64,000 nt of DNA, from the NCBI RefSeq assembly GCF_012933365.1, contig NZ_JABBVZ010000008.1, positions 1-64,000 on the forward strand, read 5' to 3'. Below are positions 55,661-61,096 of this stretch, piece after piece. Position numbers and translations under genes: made by a program. The notes beneath the pieces were generated by a model, which worked only from the letters and a program-made list of their open reading frames with translations, had not been told where the DNA came from and searched no databases. Source of the DNA: Sulfobacillus harzensis. GTDB taxonomy: Bacteria > Bacillota > Sulfobacillia > Sulfobacillales > Sulfobacillaceae. Numbering within the stretch: position 1 is the first letter of the stretch; every line of letters begins with the position of its first letter.

Positions 55661-55751
55661 GTTATTGTTATGCCATGCTGGTCGGCAGAATGCAAGCGGC
55701 GATGCCTGGACAGGGAAGACCGACCAAACAAAATCTGAGGTGAACAGAACC

Positions 55752-56171
55752 ATGCCATCAAGCAGACCAAGGGGGACTGGAGTGAATTTCTTTACGTTTG
55801 GAACTTTCATGATGATTTACATCCGAGGCATGCATCCCGATTGGCCGTACGATTTTGTCGATGAAGCAGAATTGCGGTCAGTGGGGATGCTGTTTCGCGA
55901 GCTTGAACCCGTGTCAGATGAGAAGTTCGAGCAAACAATTGAACAGTTTTTGCGTATGGGGAGAAGGAAGAAAATACCCCTCTTGGAGAGGTTGGCTATA
56001 GCGTGGGCAAAGGGAAACGTGACAGGATGGCCACAACAGCGCCCCGACGAAAAGGACTTGCGACAGGCTCTCCAAGTCTTGCAAAAGGCCACAATGGCTA
56101 CGGACGCTCAAGTAGAGGCGGCCGTTGCTAGCATTTTGGATGATAACCCTGACGAAGGGGCGATGTTTTGA
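55752..56171 (+). CDS. Cassette cargo 2: unknown protein
   Basis: A 139-residue protein that I do not recognise. It has FGTFMMIYIRGMHPDWPYDFVDEAELRS, then a long helical part ending DDNPDEGAMF. No signal peptide, and one hydrophobic patch near the N-terminus. I use the ATG with GAGGTGA 8 bases upstream; a GTG 10 codons downstream has AAGGGGG 6 bases before it and could be the true start. Gene, terminator and tRNA-end repeat follow the same layout as cassette C. Confidence 0.65.
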   Translation: MPSSRPRGTGVNFFTFGTFMMIYIRGMHPDWPYDFVDEAELRSVGMLFRELEPVSDEKFEQTIEQFLRMGRRKKIPLLERLAIAWAKGNVTGWPQQRPDEKDLRQALQVLQKATMATDAQVEAAVASILDDNPDEGAMF

Positions 56172-56226
56172 CGCTGGCGGTTGGACCGAGGTGTTTCCCA
56201 TCCTCCACCGCAAAAGTCGTTTTGGG

Positions 56227-56292
56227 GAAAAATAAAACCCGCTATCAAGAGCTTGGTGCGGGTTTTTGCAAAATTGGTGCCGGGAGCGGGAC
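56227..56292 (+). repeat. tRNA-Leu 3'-end repeat with terminator arm (att-like 3)
   Basis: TGGTGCCGGGAGCGGGAC at 56275-56292 is identical over 18 bases to 57526-57543, the 3' end of the tRNA-Leu gene. The upstream AAAATAAAACCCGC and GCGGGTTTTT block resembles the tRNA's own terminator. This is the copy nearest to the tRNA and the best conserved. The cassette between it and the tRNA is 1,251 bp. Confidence 0.8.
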
Positions 56293-56311
56293 ACGGGCAC
56301 GAGAGACCCCG

Positions 56312-56326
56312 ATACGCTGAGCGTAT
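56312..56326. repeat. 15-bp palindrome copy 3
   Basis: ATACGCTGAGCGTAT, identical to copy 2. It lies 19 bases after the 18-base tRNA-end repeat. Confidence 0.75.
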
Positions 56327-56367
56327 GGCGCACGTTTTATTGCGGTCTCCCGGAGACCGAGACCGTG

Positions 56368-56418
56368 ACGCTCGCCTGATCTGACGTAAATCAGGCCAAA
56401 AACACCCAAAGCGAGCGT
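56368..56418. repeat. Inverted ACGCTCGC repeats of cassette C
   Basis: ACGCTCGC (56368-56375) and GCGAGCGT (56411-56418) flank an inner CCTGAT/ATCAGG hairpin with TGACGT between. It matches cassette B in position and core, which suggests a conserved structural site. Confidence 0.6.
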
Positions 56419-56643
56419 CTGGATCGCGTTGTCACGTCGCTCTACGTCAACCTGACACTGCAACGCTCACCCTCCAGAGGCATCCCCTGCTCCGATGTGA
56501 TGTCGAACGATTATTCGCTACGCCACCGGACTTGTCTCCTATAATCGGGGTGGATGTCACCCGACCCGATGACTTTCCGGCGCGGATTCTGCTGTGGAGA
56601 CCCGGCAGCGGCCGAAATCTTGCGCCGGGAAGGGGGCACGCCC

Positions 56644-56712
56644 ATGCACTGGACACTATGGATTCTTCCCATGTTCGTCGTGCTGGTGGTTCCGCGAAAT
56701 CGTAAGAAATAA
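56644..56712 (+). CDS. Type I toxin-like hydrophobic peptide, copy C
   Basis: A 22-codon gene; the peptide differs from copy A only by Val10 to Met and Phe12 to Val, plus a silent change. It ends RNRKK. GGGGG precedes the ATG by 7 bases. Confidence 0.6.
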   Translation: MHWTLWILPMFVVLVVPRNRKK

Positions 56713-56834
56713 CCACCTCCACTGAGGAGATGGTTATCTTCGCTCTAAATCGGCGTTCGGCAGGGTCTCCTTCCGTTCACCGCGGAAGTGCTGCCATCCC
56801 TCCCGCTCTGTTGACGCAGAGCGAGAGTTCTTCT
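56704..56834 (-). ncRNA. Candidate antisense RNA antitoxin, copy C
   Basis: TTGCAT (56864-56869) and CATAAC (56841-56846) again lie 17 bp apart on the minus strand. The RNA would run from about 56834 to the stem at 56709-56737. Confidence 0.6.
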
Positions 56835-56905
56835 GTTATTGTTATGCCACGCGGACACCAAGAATGCAACCCTGAAGAATACCACAGGAATTGGAGGAGT
56901 CAGAG

Positions 56906-57340
56906 TTGAGGCATAAAGGGTTCCTATATGCAGCGGAAATGACTGATGCATTATTGGACGTCATACATGAGTCTCAGTGGTCCACCCGTCTTATCGCCGA
57001 ACTGGGATCTCCAGCAAATTTGTTTTTCCACATGATTCGCGTACGAGACGTCTACCGTGACGCCCTAGAAACGGGCATTTTATCCTTTCCCGGACGATTT
57101 CTACCTGATAATGCTCACGTCGCTACGGAACTCCGACGCAGTCGCGAACAACTCGCTCAAAGGCTTGCAGGAGCCTGTGACGAATCTGTGAAGTTTGGTC
57201 TAAATCGGCTGAGTGCAGACGAAATTTGTGCCGCAGCCATACAACATGAGGGCCTCCATCAAGGGCAATGGTACGTGGCCCTCAAACAGCAAGGCATACC
57301 GCTACCCATTTCATGGCGACAAGACTGGTCACTGACCTAA
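56906..57340 (+). CDS. Cassette cargo 3: DinB/YfiT-type helical protein
   Basis: A protein of about 145 residues. It forms a four-helix bundle with the DinB-like C-terminal HEGLHQGQWYVALKQQGI, which supplies His ligands, and an N-terminal DALLDVIHESQW helix. Members bind metal and include thiol transferases and damage-induced proteins; the reaction is unknown. GGAGG is 8 bases before a TTG codon taken as the start. An in-frame TTG five codons upstream overlaps the ribosome site. A broken 3' copy of a related gene lies at 54921-55012. Confidence 0.72.
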   Translation: MRHKGFLYAAEMTDALLDVIHESQWSTRLIAELGSPANLFFHMIRVRDVYRDALETGILSFPGRFLPDNAHVATELRRSREQLAQRLAGACDESVKFGLNRLSADEICAAAIQHEGLHQGQWYVALKQQGIPLPISWRQDWSLT

Positions 57341-57488
57341 GGGCAGAAGGCGGAACCATATTTTCATTGGCGTGGTTTGAAAGTAAAGGCCAGTGTTCAG
57401 AGAAAAATTGGGATGTCGGGAAGTTTGGGGGAGCAATAGGAACGGTTCACAAGCGCCGCAAAAGGGCGTTGCATTGCCGATTTTGAGG

Positions 57489-57521
57489 AAAAAATAAAAC
57501 CCGCCATCAGGTGGGTTTTGA
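57489..57521 (-). terminator. Terminator of tRNA-Leu (bidirectional)
   Basis: AAAACCCGCC-ATCA-GGTGGGTTTT forms a stem with T runs on both sides. On the minus strand it ends the tRNA transcript with TTTTATTTTTT; on the plus strand it can end the cargo 3 transcript. Degenerate copies precede each tRNA-end repeat in the array. Confidence 0.85.
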
Positions 57522-57525
57522 AAAA

Positions 57526-57614
57526 TGGTGCCGGGAGCGGGACTTGAACCCGCACAACCCTTCCGGATCGGAGGATTTTAAGTCCTCTGCGTCTGCCGAT
57601 TCCGCCATCCCGGC
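57526..57614 (-). tRNA. tRNA-Leu (anticodon TAA), CCA encoded
   Basis: An 89-base gene on the minus strand, with acceptor stem GCCGGGA/TCCCGGC, D-loop, the anticodon stem-loop GGACTTAAAATCC (anticodon TAA), a long variable arm typical of leucine tRNA, and a T-arm GGTTCAAGTCC. The CCA end is encoded. It sits just downstream of yabR and is the anchor of the repeat array on its 3' side. The tRNA is intact. Confidence 0.96.
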
Positions 57615-57626
57615 TTGTTATGAGTA

Positions 57627-58052
57627 TTAAGCCCCTCGTCCTCCACGCTTCGAATCGGTATTGCGGCGAAGGTCTTGCAGGCGATCTTCACTGTCACGCA
57701 TAAAGCGTTGCATCTTATCCTCAAAAGAGACTTGCTGCGCACGACGCTCGTGCGAGGGTCGATGGTCGCGACGTGGCCCCCCGTGTTCACGTGTCCCAAC
57801 GGCTGCCGATTTCGGTTGGGCCTGCCGGATAGATAACGCAATTTTACCATTGGCGTCCATGGACAAGATTTTAACCTGCACCTTATCGTTTTCCTTATGG
57901 TAGTCTTTGATGTCTTTCACATATGCATCTGCAACTTCCGAGATGTGCACCAGTCCGGTGCGCCCATTAGGCAAAACGACAAAGGCGCCGAAGTGGGTAA
58001 TTCCACTGATGGTGCCCTCAACTATCTGGCCAACTTCCAATTCAGATGCCAT
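57627..58052 (-). CDS. yabR: S1 RNA-binding domain protein YabR-like
   Basis: A 141-residue protein with one S1 domain at residues 7-76 (GQIVEGTISGITHFGAFVVLPNGRTGLVHISEVADAYV) and a basic, disordered C-terminus. Homologues such as YabR bind RNA or ribosomes; the role is not settled. Order divIC-yabR is as in Bacillus. The Shine-Dalgarno GGAGG is 14 bases before the ATG, unusually far. A perfect consensus promoter drives it. Confidence 0.9.
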   Translation of the reverse strand: MASELEVGQIVEGTISGITHFGAFVVLPNGRTGLVHISEVADAYVKDIKDYHKENDKVQVKILSMDANGKIALSIRQAQPKSAAVGTREHGGPRRDHRPSHERRAQQVSFEDKMQRFMRDSEDRLQDLRRNTDSKRGGRGA

Positions 58053-58095
58053 TGAGACGTCAAAGTCCTCCCATGGGAACGATTAAGGTAGTCTT

Positions 58096-58125
58096 ATTAT
58101 ATGGTCCGCACGGAAAAAATGTCAA
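58096..58125 (-). promoter_or_regulatory. Consensus sigma-A promoter for yabR and tRNA-Leu
   Basis: On the minus strand TTGACA (58120-58125) and TATAAT (58096-58101) are both perfect with 18 bp between. The transcript would cover yabR and could continue into tRNA-Leu. Confidence 0.85.
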
Positions 58126-58156
58126 CGGAAAGGCTCGCGTAATCTTCCAATTTTTA

Positions 58157-58414
58157 CTATCTATCCACACTCGGCAACGGAGCTTGTCCTGTCAATATTT
58201 CCCGTAACGTATGTGGATTATGCAAATCGTGAATGTCACGCTGTAGCGCGTGATTCTGTGCCTTAATGGCTTCGATGCGATGATTCAGAGCCTGCTGCTG
58301 GCGGGATATGACCCACATATGATCTAAGGACACGGCGCTCCAATAAACGAGGTAAGCGCCGATAACAAAGGTGGCGATGCGCCGCCAATTGATGCGCAAC
58401 GAGCGTTTGGCCAT
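58157..58414 (-). CDS. divIC: Septum formation protein DivIC-like
   Basis: An 85-residue bitopic membrane protein. A short basic cytoplasmic head, one membrane segment (about 12-28, ATFVIGAYLVYWSAVSL), then a coiled coil (QQQALNHRIEAIKAQNHALQRDI). This layout fits DivIC/FtsB, which stabilises FtsL in the division complex. The gene lies between yabQ and yabR as in Bacillus, with the small HTH gene overlapping its start by one base. Length is short but normal for the family. Confidence 0.85.
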   Translation of the reverse strand: MAKRSLRINWRRIATFVIGAYLVYWSAVSLDHMWVISRQQQALNHRIEAIKAQNHALQRDIHDLHNPHTLREILTGQAPLPSVDR

Positions 58415-58647
58415 TACTCGTCGTCCGCCTCCTCCTCATCGCCAAAAACCCCTAACGGATCGCCGGAAATTACCAAGACAACCTCATAGCCCTTGCTTTT
58501 GGCGCGATTGTATAGAGTTGCCACCGTGGCCGGCGACAAGCCCAACTTCTTCGCCACTTTATCATTTGACTGCCCAGTTTCCTTGAGAGCGACAACCTGT
58601 CGCTCGCGAAAAGAGAGTCGTTCCATTCCCCGAATTTCTATCTGCAT
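58414..58647 (-). CDS. Small sigma-region-4-like HTH protein
   Basis: A 77-residue protein with a helix-turn-helix at residues 12-45 (SFRERQVVALKETGQSNDKVAKKLGLSPATVATLYNRAKSKG), like sigma region 4 or LuxR recognition helices, and an acidic C-terminus (GDEEEADDE). It probably binds DNA; its target is unknown. Its stop overlaps the divIC start. Its promoter region contains DnaA boxes. It occupies the slot between yabQ and divIC and is not in the Bacillus cluster. Confidence 0.75.
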   Translation of the reverse strand: MQIEIRGMERLSFRERQVVALKETGQSNDKVAKKLGLSPATVATLYNRAKSKGYEVVLVISGDPLGVFGDEEEADDE

Positions 58648-58659
58648 AAATTCCCCGAC

Positions 58660-58752
58660 TTATCCACAATCTGTGCACAACCTGTGTACAAAACTAGTAC
58701 AGGATTTGTACGATGTTTTTACATTATAGGTTATCCACAGGGGGATTGTCAC
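58660..58752 (-). promoter_or_regulatory. Promoter with DnaA boxes upstream of HTH-divIC
   Basis: Two perfect DnaA boxes TTATCCACA lie at 58660-58668 and 58731-58739. Two related ones on the other strand, TTGTGCACA (58672-58680) and TTGTACACA (58683-58691), lie between. The minus-strand promoter GTGACA (58747-58752), 18 bp, TATAAT (58723-58728) has one perfect box inside the spacer. DnaA bound there should affect transcription of the HTH and divIC genes. Confidence 0.65.
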
Positions 58753-59153
58753 CCTTTTTTCGGGGGTTTCCGAAGCTTGTCTTGAAGACGCTGAAATAAG
58801 CGGATAAGGCCGCGGACGGGGGCCAACGTGTAGTAAACAGCTCGGGCCTCGACATGCGCAACCAATAACAGCGCGCCCATCACGACAGGCGCTGCGAGCC
58901 AGGTCCATAGCCCGTATCCCACTAACACGAAAGCAATTGACCAGATGCGAAAAGTACCCCACTCTGTCCAAAAGAGCATGACGACAAAGGCCATGCCGAC
59001 CAGCACAAACCAAAACCAATCCAAGAACTCCCGGACTCCAACCTGCATGCGATAGGTGATCCGGCAGGCTCCATAGGCGGTGGACAGCATACCAAATCCC
59101 ATCCCGGTGAGAATCCAGACCGCGATGATGAAAAAGGCGTCGTTCGGAGGCAT
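58749..59153 (-). CDS. yabQ: Spore cortex biosynthesis protein YabQ
   Basis: A protein of about 134 residues with three to four membrane segments, the first near PNDAFFIIAVWILTGMGFGML, and a basic C-terminus. It matches the YabQ position and architecture; in Bacillus YabQ is needed for cortex formation. The start is the ATG 7 bases after GGGGG, overlapping the yabP stop. Confidence 0.85.
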   Translation of the reverse strand: MPPNDAFFIIAVWILTGMGFGMLSTAYGACRITYRMQVGVREFLDWFWFVLVGMAFVVMLFWTEWGTFRIWSIAFVLVGYGLWTWLAAPVVMGALLLVAHVEARAVYYTLAPVRGLIRLFQRLQDKLRKPPKKG

Positions 59154-59164
59154 CGGACTTCCCC

Positions 59165-59437
59165 CTAACGCCAAATCTTATTCCACGTATTTCCTGCCTG
59201 GTTGCGCTGCCTCTTCTTCCCGTACTGCAGCGCGTCAAATTCTCCCACGGCGACGAAGTGCCCTTGGTCCAGGTCTAGCGTTTGAATGCGCAGATTGTGA
59301 CCTCGAACGGTCAAGGTCCCCATGGTTGTCGAAAGTACAATGGTGTCGTCGTCAAAATTATCGACGTGCTGCACACCTTCCAATGACAGGCTCTGGCGGT
59401 TGACCAGCGCAATCGAATGTCCCCGCTTTTCATCCAT
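59165..59437 (-). CDS. yabP: Sporulation protein YabP
   Basis: A 90-residue protein with the YabP/YqfC pattern: LSLEGVQHVDNFDDDTIVLSTTMGTLTVRGHNLRI. A small beta-rich protein required in the mother cell for sporulation with YabQ. GGGGTCC precedes the ATG. Coupled to yabQ. Confidence 0.88.
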   Translation of the reverse strand: MDEKRGHSIALVNRQSLSLEGVQHVDNFDDDTIVLSTTMGTLTVRGHNLRIQTLDLDQGHFVAVGEFDALQYGKKRQRNQAGNTWNKIWR

Positions 59438-59499
59438 CGGACGGACCCCTTTTCCGGTGAGAGATTTCCTCTCACAGCCTATGCATCGCGTCGTCCAAA

Positions 59500-59739
59500 T
59501 TAGACCTCCCGATATAGGGTCTCCGCCTCTTTGGCGGGAACATTTTCCCGAATCGCCTCGACGACGACGATGCGTGGGCCCCCGGGCACCTCCAACGTGA
59601 TGCGGTCGCCCACTTTGACTTCATATCCCGCTTTCACAACCCGTCCATTGACGGATACGCGCCCTTGATCCAAAACCTCCTTGGCCACCGTACGGCGCTT
59701 GATAATCCGGCTCACCTTTAAGTATTTATCAATCCGCAT
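59500..59739 (-). CDS. rqcP: S4-domain protein RqcP
   Basis: A 79-residue protein that is almost entirely an S4 RNA-binding domain (MRIDKYLKVSRIIKRRTVAKEVLDQGRVSVNGR). In Bacillus RqcP (YabO) promotes alanine tailing during ribosome quality control. It follows HU and precedes yabP. Confidence 0.93.
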   Translation of the reverse strand: MRIDKYLKVSRIIKRRTVAKEVLDQGRVSVNGRVVKAGYEVKVGDRITLEVPGGPRIVVVEAIRENVPAKEAETLYREV

Positions 59740-59764
59740 GCAGGACGTCCCCCCCTAAAACATG

Positions 59765-59794
59765 AAAAAGGCCGTCTCCTCCATGGGGACGGCC
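59765..59794 (-). terminator. Intrinsic terminator after HU
   Basis: On the minus strand GGCCGTC and GACGGCC are paired around an 11-base loop and followed by TTTTTC. It lies 15 bases past the HU stop and separates HU from rqcP. Confidence 0.88.
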
Positions 59795-59808
59795 TGGCAC
59801 GAGAAAAA

Positions 59809-60084
59809 CTACTTGGCGACGGAATCCTTCAACGCCTTGCCGGCCTTGAAAGCCGGTACGCGGCTTGAAGAGATTTCCAAGGTGGCGCCGGTGCGAGGGT
59901 TGCGACCCACACGTGCAGCACGCTCACGAACTTCGAAGGTGCCAAAGCCAACCAAGGACACCCGGTCTCCCTTGGTCAAAGCGGATTCGATGCTCTCCAC
60001 CACGGCGTTCACGGCACGCTCTGCGTCCTTCTTGGTCATCCCCGCGCGTTCGGCAACTTCGGTCACTAATTCTGCCTTGTTCAA
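59809..60084 (-). CDS. hup: DNA-binding protein HU
   Basis: A 91-residue HU/IHF protein ([47 protein letters not shown]), the DNA-bending nucleoid protein. GGAGG precedes a TTG start. In many Clostridia HU is between mazG and rqcP as here, whereas in Bacillus hbs is elsewhere. Confidence 0.97.
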   Translation of the reverse strand: MNKAELVTEVAERAGMTKKDAERAVNAVVESIESALTKGDRVSLVGFGTFEVRERAARVGRNPRTGATLEISSSRVPAFKAGKALKDSVAK

Positions 60085-60159
60085 AATCGTCCCTCCTAAT
60101 GAGATCGATAACGGATTTTCGCATCCAGTTATTCGCCAAGTCTTCCGGAAATCCTTTTT

Positions 60160-61029
60160 TTACCGCAAATTCCCCGCGATTTCGCGGTTTTGAGGGGCGG
60201 CCTGAGCCACTTTTTTCCATAGAGCCCACTCAGCGTCTTGATGTTGGATGCGTCCGCCTGAAGCCACAGCCCAGGCAGCATCTGCTAGAATTTCCTCTAT
60301 CTTGCCCGGGTTTTTGTCAAAATATACCTGTAGCAAATCGTAAATTTCTTGATATACGGAGCTTTCCGGGTGTATGCCCAGTTTGTCAAGACGCTTGGCC
60401 GCAACCAGTGCCGGGTAAACCCAAACAGCACTCGCATGATGGGGCGGCTCTTGCGCCTTCAGCTTATCCCATTGCTGGCGCACTTCCTCAGAAGTTGCCC
60501 ACGCTTCCTCAGCAAACACATGAGGGTGGCGGCGGATCAGCTTTTGTGCTTGCTTTACTGCGATGTCGCTAAAACTAGAATTCGGAGCCAGTGCTCCCTG
60601 AAAGGCTATTTGCAGCAAGACGTCGCCTAATTCTTCGATGAAGGCCTCGTCGTCCCCTGCAACTAAAGCTTCGGCGGCCTCATAACTCTCGTCGAGCAGG
60701 TACCGCACCAGCGATTGAGGCGTCTGCTTGCGATCCCAAGGGCAACCTTCCGGCCCCAACAGCCGCTCCATCACATATAGGAGAGGTCCTCCTGCTGTTG
60801 GAATCCCAGGCAGAATCAGGCGGTCTCCCGCCATGAGCTGGATTTTGGCGATATCACCCCAAAGAATCTCGACGGGAGGTGATCCGGACACCCACAGTTG
60901 CGCCTTAGCATCATCCGGAAACAGTGCTCCAAAACGTTCCCAAATCGCCGCACCATCCCGTGGCCCCTGGACGATGAAGCGATCGTCCCGGTTGTTCCCG
61001 TCCTCGCCATGCCAAACCCAGTCTGCCAT
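60160..61029 (-). CDS. mazG: MazG-type NTP pyrophosphohydrolase with short N-terminal domain
   Basis: A protein of about 289 residues. MazG has the acidic metal motifs LLDESYEAAEALVAG and EELGDVLLQIAFQG in its first MazG domain (about 85-180), plus a second part. The Bacillus homologue YabN (about 490 aa) has an N-terminal tetrapyrrole methylase-like domain; here only about 80 residues of unrelated sequence precede the MazG domain. It likely removes abnormal NTPs. GAGGGGG is 5 bases before the ATG. Confidence 0.88.
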   Translation of the reverse strand: MADWVWHGEDGNNRDDRFIVQGPRDGAAIWERFGALFPDDAKAQLWVSGSPPVEILWGDIAKIQLMAGDRLILPGIPTAGGPLLYVMERLLGPEGCPWDRKQTPQSLVRYLLDESYEAAEALVAGDDEAFIEELGDVLLQIAFQGALAPNSSFSDIAVKQAQKLIRRHPHVFAEEAWATSEEVRQQWDKLKAQEPPHHASAVWVYPALVAAKRLDKLGIHPESSVYQEIYDLLQVYFDKNPGKIEEILADAAWAVASGGRIQHQDAEWALWKKVAQAAPQNREIAGNLR

Positions 61030-61096
61030 TTTTACCCCCTCGGTGAAACCCACGCCTCGGGGGTAGTATAGCAAACGTAACGCAAAACCCCATATT

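Larger units (their letters stand above)
55317..55695 (+). repeat. TA-like repeat unit, copy B
   Basis: Second copy of the unit. It has the upstream block, TATAAT (55363-55368), GGAGACCC (55421-55428) and GGGTCTCC (55589-55596), the peptide gene, three stems, and the antisense promoter. It differs from copies A and C by scattered substitutions, some compensated in the stems. Confidence 0.85.
56496..56869 (+). repeat. TA-like repeat unit, copy C
   Basis: Third copy. It has TATAAT (56540-56545), GGAGACCC (56596-56603), GGGTCTCC (56763-56770), the three stems and the antisense promoter boxes. It is closer to copy A than to copy B. Confidence 0.85.
54842..57543. mobile_element. Tandem array of tRNA-anchored cassettes
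   Basis: Copies of the tRNA-Leu 3' end at 54842, 55088 and 56275 and the intact tRNA at 57526 divide the region into units of about 246, 1,187 and 1,251 bp. The two full units share the order tRNA-end repeat, 15-bp palindrome, inverted ACGCTCGC repeats, TA-like unit, cargo gene, terminator. No integrase or transposase is encoded. Similarity of the repeats to the tRNA decreases with distance from it, as expected when new copies insert at the tRNA. A related unit lies to the left (TA-like copy A with cargo 1), whose outer boundary I could not find. Confidence 0.6.

Noticed and set aside
53727-56869. CRISPR array
   Set aside because: The units are ~380 bp with genes between; there are no short regularly spaced repeats and no cas genes. 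The Cas4-like nuclease domain at 28-29 kb belongs to the AddB-like protein.
58660-58739. Chromosomal replication origin
   Set aside because: DnaA boxes are few, there is no AT-rich unwinding region of usual size, and dnaA, dnaN or other origin genes are not here. Regulation of the adjacent operon fits better.
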